Source of the DNA: an uncultured Lachnospiraceae bacterium
GTDB lineage: Bacteria; Bacillota; Clostridia; Lachnospirales; Lachnospiraceae
Assembly: GCA_910578825.1 (NCBI GenBank)
Contig: CAJTSB010000012.1
Span: 15,922 to 79,921 of the forward strand
Reading direction: 5' to 3'
Length of the DNA stretch: 64,000 bases
Under the pieces are notes generated by a model. That model had not been told where the DNA came from and did not search any database. It saw only the letters and a program-made list of their open reading frames with translations. Positions 16,850-24,231 of the stretch are shown piece after piece; positions within the stretch are counted from its first letter, which is position 1; the number at the start of each line of letters is the position of its first letter. The position numbers and the translations under genes were made by a program.

Positions 16850-17690
16850 TATGAATTTTCAGAAGTTCTGCCAGTAACTTCCTCTGACTCGTTCGTGCTG
16901 CAATGTAATCAATAAATCCGTGTTCCAATACAAATTCTGATTTCTGGAAACCTTTGGGCAGGGATTTTTTCGTCGTCTGCTCAATTACCCTCGCACCGGC
17001 AAATCCTACGGTTGCTCCAGGTTCTGCAAGAATAATGTCCGCTTCCATGGCAAAACTTGCCGTAACGCCGCCCGTTGTAGGGTCAGTCAAAACCGTAATA
17101 TATAAGAGACCGTCATCGCTGTGGCGTTTTACCGCCGCGCTGGTCTTTGCCATCTGCATCAGAGACAAAAGTCCCTCCTGCATCCGCGCACCGCCGGATA
17201 CCGTATAACCGACGACCGGCAGACGGTGTTCTGTGGCATACTCAAAGAGGGAGGTAATTTTTTCGCCAACGGCGCTCCCCATACTACCCATCATAAAATA
17301 TGGCTCCATCACAAACAGGCAGCATTCCTGCCCGCGGATTTTTGCAATCCCGCAGACGACAGCCTCTTCCTCGCCGCTAGCAGTCCGTACATTTTCCACT
17401 TTCTCCCTGTACCCCGGAAAATTCAGTGGATTTTCCGCTTTCATTCCGGCATACAATTCCTGGAAATTTCCCTTATCCGCAAGCATTTTGATGCGCTGAC
17501 GCGCCTTCAGTCGAAAATGATAACCACAGGTACAGACAAGACGATTCGCCCACAGATGGCTTAACGGTATCTCCTTATGGCAGTTTGGACACTTCTTTTC
17601 CGGTTCCCCGGCGTCCTGTTGTACAAGGGCAGCCGTACGGCCACCCTCCTCCAGTTGATTTTTCGGTTTTAAGAAATTAAGTAAAGCCAT
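16839..17690 (-). CDS. accD: Acetyl-CoA carboxylase carboxyltransferase subunit beta
   Basis: A 283-residue zinc-containing subunit of the carboxyltransferase. The N-terminal ribbon begins CPNC (Cys 34 and 37), but its second half reads VCTCGYHF (Cys 53 and 55), a CXC where the family normally has CXXC. The crotonase-like core follows: GGARMQEGLLSLMQMAKTSAAV, YITVLTDPTTGGVTASFAMEADIILAEPGATVGFAGARVIEQT and LPKGFQKSEFVLEHGFIDYI. It lies 4 bp after accC and overlaps accA. Whether the one-residue shortening alters zinc binding is unknown. Confidence 0.95.
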   Translation of the reverse strand: MALLNFLKPKNQLEEGGRTAALVQQDAGEPEKKCPNCHKEIPLSHLWANRLVCTCGYHFRLKARQRIKMLADKGNFQELYAGMKAENPLNFPGYREKVENVRTASGEEEAVVCGIAKIRGQECCLFVMEPYFMMGSMGSAVGEKITSLFEYATEHRLPVVGYTVSGGARMQEGLLSLMQMAKTSAAVKRHSDDGLLYITVLTDPTTGGVTASFAMEADIILAEPGATVGFAGARVIEQTTKKSLPKGFQKSEFVLEHGFIDYIAARTSQRKLLAELLKIHNGG

Positions 17691-17694
17691 TTTG

Positions 17695-19002
17695 TCACCT
17701 ATTACCCATAAAAGTCAAATCATAGTTACCGGATGTAAATCTCTCATCCTCCACAATACCCAATTGTTCCTCTATATTCGTAAGAATGCCATCTATCACC
17801 AGTTCACACAGCGATGCGCGCATCTTACGAAGCGTTTCCTCCCGCGTCTTTGCAAATACGACAAGCTTTCCGAGCAACGAATCATAGTACGGCGATACCG
17901 TCGTTCCGGCAACCAGGCAGGTATCAAATCTTACCGACGGCCCGCCTGGAATATGCAGCATTTTAAGCGTGCCGCAGCTTTTCGCGTTGATCCGGCATTC
18001 AATTGCCGATCCCTGCATACGGATATCTTTCTGTTCAAAATTCAATGGTATTCCGGCTGCAATCCGAATCTGCCATTTTACTAAATCAATTCCTGTCAGC
18101 ATTTCTGTAACGGAATGTTCTACCTGAAGACGAACGTTCATCTCCATAAACCAGAAATTGCCGCTCTTATCCAGCAAAAATTCCAACGTGCCTGCGCCAA
18201 CGTAGCCGATTTTTTTGATTGCGTCTACGGCAAGCGCCATGATTTCCTCTCTCTGTTTGATTTGAATCGCGGGCGACGGCGTCTCTTCAATTAATTTCTG
18301 GTTGCGCCGCTGCAAAGAACAGTCCCTTTCGCCGAGACAGACCGCATTTCCCTGTTCGTCGGCAAGAATCTGTAATTCTACATGCCTTGCCGGGAATATA
18401 TATTTTTCCAGATATACGCTTCCATCCCCGAATGCACTAAGCGCCTCTGCGGTCGCCTGCAGATAGGCTTCCTCCAAATCGTCCGCCGTTCGAATCAGGC
18501 GGATGCCGCGTCCGCCGCCTCCGGCACAGGCTTTTATCATAACCGGATATCCGATATCGTCCGCTGCCTTTTTTGCCTCCTCCATGGAGGACACCGCTTT
18601 CGTGCCGGGAATCACATGCAGTCCTGTATGTCGGAACAATTCTTTTAAAACCGCCTTATCACTCAGCCGTTCCATGCTCTCCGGCTCCGGTCCGATAAAT
18701 ACAATGCCGTTTTTTCTGCAAAGACGTGCAAAATGTGCATTTTCGGAAAGAAACCCATAACCGGGATGAATTGCCTGCGCACCTGCAAGAATGGCTGCGC
18801 TGATTATCTGATTCTCATCAAGATAGCTCTCCGATGCCTCCGGTGCGCCAATGCAGTAACTTTGGTCGGCAAGCGCTACATGAAGGGCATTTTTATCCGC
18901 CTCAGAATATACCGCCACCGTGGCAACGCCCATCTCCTTACAGGCACGGATAATCCGAACGGCGATTTCACCGCGGTTGGCAATCAATATTTTTGAAAAC
19001 AT
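17695..19002 (-). CDS. accC: Biotin carboxylase subunit of acetyl-CoA carboxylase
   Basis: A 435-residue ATP-grasp enzyme that carboxylates biotin on AccB with ATP and bicarbonate. Motifs: SKILIANRGEIAVRIIRACKEMG at the N-terminus, HPGYGFLSENAHFARLC, ATP-grasp loop KACAGGGGRGIRLI (about 155-170), EKYIFPARHVELQILADEQGN, RDCSLQRRNQKLIEETPSP, MEMNVRLQVEHSVTEMLTGIDLVKWQI, and the C-terminal domain. The family usually has about 450 residues. It lies 2 bp after fabZ in the operon. Confidence 0.96.
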   Translation of the reverse strand: MFSKILIANRGEIAVRIIRACKEMGVATVAVYSEADKNALHVALADQSYCIGAPEASESYLDENQIISAAILAGAQAIHPGYGFLSENAHFARLCRKNGIVFIGPEPESMERLSDKAVLKELFRHTGLHVIPGTKAVSSMEEAKKAADDIGYPVMIKACAGGGGRGIRLIRTADDLEEAYLQATAEALSAFGDGSVYLEKYIFPARHVELQILADEQGNAVCLGERDCSLQRRNQKLIEETPSPAIQIKQREEIMALAVDAIKKIGYVGAGTLEFLLDKSGNFWFMEMNVRLQVEHSVTEMLTGIDLVKWQIRIAAGIPLNFEQKDIRMQGSAIECRINAKSCGTLKMLHIPGGPSVRFDTCLVAGTTVSPYYDSLLGKLVVFAKTREETLRKMRASLCELVIDGILTNIEEQLGIVEDERFTSGNYDLTFMGNR

Positions 19003-19004
19003 AA

Positions 19005-19421
19005 TTACTCTCCCTGAATTGCAAAGGAAAATTCTGCCGATACGCAGAGTTTATCCGCTACCGTGATCTTCCCTTCCGCAAAATAAAACGGATGTTTCGC
19101 CCGCTTGATGTGACACCTCGTTTCAATGGTATCGCCAGGTTTTACAGGCGCACGGAATTTTACATTATTGAGCCCCGTATAGACCGGCAGTTTTCCTTCG
19201 CTCATCACATCCTGCATAAGCACACAGGCGGTCTGCGCCAAAATCTCGCAGAGAATGACGCCGGGAACAATCGGATTTCCCGGAAAATGCCCCCGCAGGA
19301 AAAACTCATCGCCGCGAACCTTATAATGACCGATTGCCGTGCCATCCCATTCCTCAACCTCGTCTAACAGGAGCATATCTTCCCTGTGCGGCAATATCTT
19401 CATAATTTCTTCTCTGTTCAT
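19005..19421 (-). CDS. fabZ: 3-hydroxyacyl-ACP dehydratase
   Basis: A 138-residue hot-dog fold enzyme that dehydrates 3-hydroxyacyl-ACP to trans-2-enoyl-ACP. The catalytic His is in FLRGHFPGNPIVPGVILCEILAQ and the catalytic Glu follows in the same segment; the N-terminal ILPHREDMLLLDEV is typical. It is placed between accB and accC, as in many clostridial fatty acid operons. In some Firmicutes a single FabZ also isomerises for unsaturated fatty acid synthesis; this cannot be decided here. Confidence 0.95.
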   Translation of the reverse strand: MNREEIMKILPHREDMLLLDEVEEWDGTAIGHYKVRGDEFFLRGHFPGNPIVPGVILCEILAQTACVLMQDVMSEGKLPVYTGLNNVKFRAPVKPGDTIETRCHIKRAKHPFYFAEGKITVADKLCVSAEFSFAIQGE

Positions 19422-19425
19422 TGTC

Positions 19426-19851
19426 TTACCTCTTCATACGGAATAATTCTGTACCGAATTCCACGACCTGATCGTTGGCTACGCAAATTTCCGAAATAAT
19501 ACCGTCCTCTTCGGCAGTGATTTCGTTCATCAGCTTCATTGCTTCCACAATACAGAGCGTCTGCCCCTTCTTTACATGGTCGCCAACGACAACGTAAGGG
19601 TCTGCATTTTCTGCGGGGGCGGCATAAAATACGCCGACAACCGGAGATTTTACACTGATATAATCCGTATCTTCCTCTGCTGTAGAAACAACAGGCGATG
19701 CTGTGTTGTCCAGAATCACGGTTTCCCTGGCTGCAACACCGGAAACCGCACGCTCCAGACGTACGCTTTTATTTCCTTCGGTAATCTCGATTCCCGTAAG
19801 TCCAAACTCCTGAAGCATCCCTGCATACTTGCGAATATCTGTTTCATTCAT
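19426..19851 (-). CDS. accB: Biotin carboxyl carrier protein of acetyl-CoA carboxylase
   Basis: A 141-residue carrier. The biotinyl domain (about 63-141) has the acceptor Lys 106 in VEAMKLMNEI. The N-terminal segment begins MNETDIRKYAGMLQEFGLTGIEI, the usual AccB dimerisation-like region, then a linker rich in Ala, Thr and Ser. It lies 2 bp after fabF and 4 bp before fabZ. Confidence 0.95.
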   Translation of the reverse strand: MNETDIRKYAGMLQEFGLTGIEITEGNKSVRLERAVSGVAARETVILDNTASPVVSTAEEDTDYISVKSPVVGVFYAAPAENADPYVVVGDHVKKGQTLCIVEAMKLMNEITAEEDGIISEICVANDQVVEFGTELFRMKR

Positions 19852-19853
19852 GG

Positions 19854-21092
19854 CTACACCTTTCTAAAAGCAAGACAGGCATTGTGACCGCCAAATCCAA
19901 GGGAATTGGACAGTGCCAGCGTAATGTCTGCTTTTACCGCTGTATTAGGTACATAATTAAGGTCGCAGGCTTCATCCGGTTCTTTCAGATTGATGGTCGG
20001 CGGAATGATACCCTCCCGCAAAGCCTGCAAACAGGCAAATGCTTCCAACGCGCCCGCAGCGCCCAACATATGCCCGGTCATTGATTTCGTGGAACTTACA
20101 TACGCCTCATGAGCTGCTTTATCTCCAAGCGCCTTTTTGATGACAGCCGTCTCAACTGCATCGTTCATGGGTGTTCCGGTACCATGTGCATTGATATATA
20201 CAATATCCTGTTCGCTATACCCGCATTCCTGCATGGCGTCTTTCATTGCCTGCGCGCCGCCTCTTCCTTCCGGGTGCGGTGCGGTAATATGATATGCGTC
20301 GCAGGTTGTGCCGTAACCGCAAACTTCACCGTAAATTTCCGCTCCACGTTGTTTTGCGTGTTCATACTCCTCCAAAACAAGCGCAACTGCGCCCTCTCCG
20401 ATGACAAATCCTCCTCTGCGCTTATCAAACGGCAGGGACGCTTCATCCGGATTTTCTGCGGTGGACAATGCCAGCATGTTGGAAAATCCTGCTACCGAAG
20501 ATGCATTGATGGCAGCCTCCGTACCACCGGTGATAACCGCATCTGCGTAACCGTGGCGAATCATTCGCATAGCCTCGCCGATAGCATTGGATCCGGACGC
20601 ACAGGCCGTTACCGCTGGCATAGCCGTGCCACGGCAATCATGTCGAATGGCAATCATGCCAGCCGCCATATTGGCAATCATCATAGGAACAAACAGTGGA
20701 GACACCCGACGCGGACCTCTCTCCATCAATTTGGTATGTTCCTTTTCGAAGGTTCCGATTCCGCCGATTCCACTGCCGAACAAAACCGCAAAACGCTCCG
20801 GTTTCACTTTTCCCTCAATGCCGCTCTCCTCGACTGCCTGCTGTGCTGCACCCACTGCAAGCTGTGCATAGCGGTCGGTACGCAAAACGTCATTGACATC
20901 CAGGTATTGTCCGGGATCAAAATCTTTTACCTCTGCGCCGAGCTTGGCTTTGAACTTTTCCGTATCAAACTGCGTAATAGGCGCAATACCGTTTTTTCCG
21001 GCTTTTAAGTTCTCCCATGTAACGTTTGCATTATTTCCCACAGGGGTAATGGCGCCGACCCCGGTGACAACTACTCTTCTATCTTCACTCAT
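19854..21092 (-). CDS. fabF: Beta-ketoacyl-ACP synthase II
   Basis: A 412-residue thiolase-fold condensing enzyme that elongates acyl-ACP with malonyl-ACP. The catalytic triad is visible: Cys in TACASGSNAIGEAM, His in HGTGTPMND and His in KSMTGHMLGAAGALE. The start MSEDRRVVVTGVG at 21092 follows GGAGA; the longer open frame upstream covers the repeat-bearing spacer and is not coding. fabH is not found in the window, so chain initiation must depend on a gene elsewhere or on FabF. Confidence 0.95.
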   Translation of the reverse strand: MSEDRRVVVTGVGAITPVGNNANVTWENLKAGKNGIAPITQFDTEKFKAKLGAEVKDFDPGQYLDVNDVLRTDRYAQLAVGAAQQAVEESGIEGKVKPERFAVLFGSGIGGIGTFEKEHTKLMERGPRRVSPLFVPMMIANMAAGMIAIRHDCRGTAMPAVTACASGSNAIGEAMRMIRHGYADAVITGGTEAAINASSVAGFSNMLALSTAENPDEASLPFDKRRGGFVIGEGAVALVLEEYEHAKQRGAEIYGEVCGYGTTCDAYHITAPHPEGRGGAQAMKDAMQECGYSEQDIVYINAHGTGTPMNDAVETAVIKKALGDKAAHEAYVSSTKSMTGHMLGAAGALEAFACLQALREGIIPPTINLKEPDEACDLNYVPNTAVKADITLALSNSLGFGGHNACLAFRKV

Positions 21093-21220
21093 AACTGTCT
21101 CTCCTTTTCCAGAAATGCTGCGCATTTGCCTTCCTCTCATAGGTAACGGCACGCGACGCTGCGCGTCACCTGCCATTTCGTCGGAAGGCATTTAAGAAAT
21201 GCTGCGCATTTGCCTTCCTC
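21093..21220 (-). repeat. Intra-operon spacer with 26-bp direct repeat and hairpins
   Basis: The 128-bp gap between fabG and fabF contains two identical 26-bp copies, 21111-21136 and 21195-21220. Each carries AAATGC-TGC-GCATTT, a small hairpin, and on the minus strand begins GAGGAAGG. Between them lies a GC-rich inverted repeat (about 21143-21172). All other gaps in the operon are below 10 bp, so this spacer stands out as a likely mRNA structure or duplication scar. Confidence 0.6.
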
Positions 21221-21949
21221 CTACATGGCAATGCCGCCGTCTACGCGCAACACTTCACCCGTGACATACTGTGCCGTTGCAAGATATGCCGCGGCGTCTG
21301 CAATCTCAGATACTTCACCCATCCTGCCAAGCGGGACTGACGCAAGCAATGGATTATCTTCCTGTTCCTCCGTCATGTCCGTACGAATAAAACCAGGTGC
21401 AATTGCATTACAGCGAACCCCGCGCGAGGCAAGCTCCCTGGCAACGGACTTCGTAAGCCCGATCAGACCTGCTTTTGACGCGGCGTAGTTGCTCTGCCCT
21501 GCATTTCCGATCAGTCCAACTACCGAGCTTATATTGATGATGCAGCCCTCACGGTTCCGCAAGAACATCCCGCTGCAATGGCGTATCATATGAAACGCCC
21601 CTTTGAGATTGGTATTCAGTACATCATCAAAATCCTCTTCTTTCATCATTGCACAGAGTCCGTCCCTTGTAATTCCAGCGTTGTTGACCAGAATATGTAC
21701 GGTACCAAAATCTTTTTTGATTTCTGCCACGGTCTCTTTGACCGCTGTAAAATCAGACACATCACACTGATAAGCCCTGGCATTTATGTCATAATCCTGC
21801 CTGCATTTATTACAAACATCTTCCGCTGCCTTATTGTTTCCGGCGTAAATCACTGCAATATCTGCACCGAGTGATGCCAGTTTAAACGCAATTGCCGCCC
21901 CGATTCCACGTGAACCGCCTGTGACAACCGCTATTTTTCCTTTTAACAT
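21221..21949 (-). CDS. fabG: 3-oxoacyl-ACP reductase
   Basis: A 242-residue short-chain dehydrogenase that reduces 3-oxoacyl-ACP with NADPH. Motifs: TGGSRGIGAAIA nucleotide loop, NNAGITRDGL, catalytic Ser in NISSVVGLIGNAGQ, and YAASK with catalytic Tyr and Lys; the C-terminal GEVLRVDGGIAM is typical. The ATG at 21949 lies inside the end of fabD (7-bp overlap) and has GGAGG upstream. Confidence 0.95.
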   Translation of the reverse strand: MLKGKIAVVTGGSRGIGAAIAFKLASLGADIAVIYAGNNKAAEDVCNKCRQDYDINARAYQCDVSDFTAVKETVAEIKKDFGTVHILVNNAGITRDGLCAMMKEEDFDDVLNTNLKGAFHMIRHCSGMFLRNREGCIINISSVVGLIGNAGQSNYAASKAGLIGLTKSVARELASRGVRCNAIAPGFIRTDMTEEQEDNPLLASVPLGRMGEVSEIADAAAYLATAQYVTGEVLRVDGGIAM

Positions 21950-22842
21950 GACCCTACCTCCGTCAGATAATCCATGACAGAACATGCTGTCACTTCAGGC
22001 GCAATTTTCCGAATCATATTTGTAAGCGTCTTTCCAGGTCCAATTTCAATAAAAGTATCTATCCCATCTTTTATCATATTGCGGACAAGTTTTTCCCACT
22101 GTACCGGATTACTAATCTGTTTCGACAAAAGTCCGGTCGCATCGTCTGTATACGGTTTGGATGTAAGATTGGAGTAGAGTTTTACCGCCATATCTTTCAT
22201 GTCAACTTTTGCAAGCTCTGCCTCAAATGCATGTGCCGCGCCTTCCATAAACGGAGAGTGAAACGCCCCCTTTACTTTCAGGGGAATTGCCCTTCCTCCG
22301 GCTTTTTTCACCTCCGCAGAAAACTCTTTCATCTGTGAGACCAGACCGGAAACGCTCACCTGTCCGGGCGCATTGAAATTCACGGCATAGACATCCGTAT
22401 ACTTTCCACAAATTTCCTGCACCTGTTCCGGCGTCAGTTTCACAACCGCTGCCATTGCCGTATCAAATTTTTCCGCCTCGCGCTGCATCAGCTCCCCGCG
22501 CTTGCAGACGAGCTGAAATCCTGTCTCATAGTCGAAAATATCTGCCGCCGCTGCCGCTGCAACCTCTCCGAGTGAAAAACCTGCCACCGCAGAAGGGCGG
22601 TATCCTTTTTCCCGCAAAACTGCGACTGCCGCCATTTCAAAGGCATACAGGCACGGCTGCGTGTTCTTTGTCTCTTTTAATTCCTCTTCCGTTCCCTCAA
22701 AACATTGGGTGGATGTACCGGGACGCAGGCGGTCGCACATTCCAAAAACGATGGATGCCGCCGGATATTTCTCTGCGAGTTCCTTACCCATTCCCGGATA
22801 CTGATCGCCCTGACCGGAAAATACAAATGCTATTTTACCCAT
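21943..22842 (-). CDS. fabD: Malonyl-CoA:ACP acyltransferase
   Basis: A 299-residue enzyme that loads malonyl onto ACP. Motifs: FVFSGQGDQYPGMG at the N-terminus, the nucleophilic Ser in AVAGFSLGEVAAA (GFSLGE in place of the common GHSLGE), and the conserved His in KVKGAFHSPFMEGA. I placed the start at the ATG at 22842, where homology begins; it overlaps the end of fabK by 13 bp. The longer open frame upstream is inside fabK. Confidence 0.94.
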   Translation of the reverse strand: MGKIAFVFSGQGDQYPGMGKELAEKYPAASIVFGMCDRLRPGTSTQCFEGTEEELKETKNTQPCLYAFEMAAVAVLREKGYRPSAVAGFSLGEVAAAAAADIFDYETGFQLVCKRGELMQREAEKFDTAMAAVVKLTPEQVQEICGKYTDVYAVNFNAPGQVSVSGLVSQMKEFSAEVKKAGGRAIPLKVKGAFHSPFMEGAAHAFEAELAKVDMKDMAVKLYSNLTSKPYTDDATGLLSKQISNPVQWEKLVRNMIKDGIDTFIEIGPGKTLTNMIRKIAPEVTACSVMDYLTEVGSC

Positions 22843-23774
22843 TGTGACGCCCTCCGAAGGACAGGCTCTGCCCCTTCCATAACTTCCTTTATAATCTCGC
22901 TTGCCGGCTGTTCCTGTTTTACCATCGCTGCAATCTGTCCGGAAAGGAAACATCCCTTCTTGTCATCGCCATTCTGTACTGCAAGACGCAGCGCGCCGTT
23001 TCCAAGCATTTCCAGTTCTTCATCCGGCATACCGCCGTATTCTGCTTTCGAATAATCCCTTGCAAACTGTGTACGGAGACTGCGTACCGGGTGTCCCAGA
23101 CGTTTTCCTGTTACCATCGTGCAAAGGTCGGTCGCCTTGATGATTTTCTCTTTGTATGAGGAGTGAATACTGCATTCCTCCGCACTTAAAAAGCGCGTTC
23201 CCATCTGTACGCCGCACGCACCCAGCATCAATGCCGCCGCAAATCCCCTTCCATCGGCAATGCCGCCGGCAGCAATGACCGGTAACGTTGTCGCATCACA
23301 AATCTGCGGAACCAGTACCATCGTGGTAAGTTCTCCCACATGACCGCCGCTCTCTCCACCCTCGGCAATGAGCGCGGACGCCCCCAGGCGCGTCATCAAT
23401 TTTGCAAGGGCAACGGAAGCTACCACCGGAATCACATGAATTCCAGCTTCTTTCCATTCTTTGATATATTTGGAAGGATTACCGGCTCCCGTGGTGACAA
23501 CGTTTACTTTCTCTTCAATGACAACCTGCGCAACTTCATCCGCAAATGGACTCAGCAGCATAATATTTACACCGATCGGATGCTTGGTAAGTGACCTGGC
23601 GATCTTTATCTGTTCCCTTACATAATCACCTGGTGCATTTCCTGCGGCGATAATGCCAAGACCACCGCCTTCTGATACGGCCGCCGCAAGCTTGCCGTCT
23701 GCTATCCATGCCATACCGCCCTGGAATATCGGATATTTGATTCCTAACAGTTCACAAATCTCTGATTTTATCAT
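22830..23774 (-). CDS. fabK: Enoyl-ACP reductase II (FMN-dependent)
   Basis: A 314-residue TIM-barrel flavoenzyme of the nitronate monooxygenase/FabK family; it reduces trans-2-enoyl-ACP with NAD(P)H. Motifs: YPIFQGGMAWIADGKLAAAVSEGGGLGIIAAG, HPIGVNIMLLSP, EGGESGGHVG, and PVIAAGGIADGRGFAAALMLGACGVQMGTRFL. Its use in place of FabI is typical of clostridia and streptococci and confers intrinsic triclosan tolerance. It follows acpP by 5 bp. Confidence 0.94.
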   Translation of the reverse strand: MIKSEICELLGIKYPIFQGGMAWIADGKLAAAVSEGGGLGIIAAGNAPGDYVREQIKIARSLTKHPIGVNIMLLSPFADEVAQVVIEEKVNVVTTGAGNPSKYIKEWKEAGIHVIPVVASVALAKLMTRLGASALIAEGGESGGHVGELTTMVLVPQICDATTLPVIAAGGIADGRGFAAALMLGACGVQMGTRFLSAEECSIHSSYKEKIIKATDLCTMVTGKRLGHPVRSLRTQFARDYSKAEYGGMPDEELEMLGNGALRLAVQNGDDKKGCFLSGQIAAMVKQEQPASEIIKEVMEGAEPVLRRASQWVK

Positions 23775-23779
23775 AATTC

Positions 23780-24001
23780 TTAACCCTGTTTGCTCTGAAT
23801 GAACTCATCCAAATCCTGGATCGTTTCTACCTTCTGATCCAAATCAATCTCAATTCCAATTTCATCTTCCAGATTCATCAAAAGCTCCACCGTGTCAAGA
23901 GAATCAATTCCAAGTTCTGTAAAGGTACTCTCCGGTTTTACTGCTGAAACCTCACATCCGGTACGTTCTGCTACTATTTTTGCTATTACATCAAAATACA
24001 T
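23780..24001 (-). CDS. acpP: Acyl carrier protein
   Basis: A 73-residue acidic carrier. Ser 34 in LGIDSLDTVELLM is the phosphopantetheine site. The ATG at 24001 has GGAGG 9 bases upstream; the in-frame TTG at 24016 overlaps that GGAGG and is rejected. It is the first gene of the fatty acid operon. Confidence 0.95.
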   Translation of the reverse strand: MYFDVIAKIVAERTGCEVSAVKPESTFTELGIDSLDTVELLMNLEDEIGIEIDLDQKVETIQDLDEFIQSKQG

Positions 24002-24052
24002 CTTTTTTTCCTCCAATCAGATTTTCTGCAGTTTTCTGCTGTTTTCGAAGTC

Positions 24053-24058
24053 ATTATA
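24053..24058 (-). promoter_or_regulatory. -10 box of the fatty acid operon
   Basis: TATAAT on the minus strand, 52 bases before the acpP start. The -35 position has no consensus match; instead repeated GYGTTCCA elements cover the upstream region. Confidence 0.6.
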
Positions 24059-24067
24059 GCGCAGGGA

Positions 24068-24108
24068 GTGTTCCACGAGACTGCCCGGTGTGTTCCAAAA
24101 GCGTTCCA
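24068..24108. promoter_or_regulatory. Three phased direct repeats upstream of the fatty acid promoter
   Basis: GTGTTCCA at 24068-24075, GTGTTCCA at 24090-24097 and GCGTTCCA at 24101-24108. Start-to-start distances are 22 and 11 bases, whole helical turns, so all three face the same side of DNA. They lie just upstream of the -10 box, where a -35 is missing, which fits an activator site. They match neither the FapR nor the FabT consensus. Confidence 0.55.
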
Positions 24109-24140
24109 GATTTTTCCTTTAAATTATTTTTTTACACAAA

Positions 24141-24180
24141 ACTGCCGCATCGGACTGGTCTCCCAGCCGGTGCGGCAGTT
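24141..24180 (-). terminator. Terminator of the GH51 gene
   Basis: A strong GC-rich stem (24141-24149 with 24171-24179, extended by an inner helix) is followed on the minus strand by TTTTG. Confidence 0.75.
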
Positions 24181-24231
24181 TATGTTCATGCCTTTACATT
24201 GTCTTATGGTAAACAAAACCATGATTCTTAC

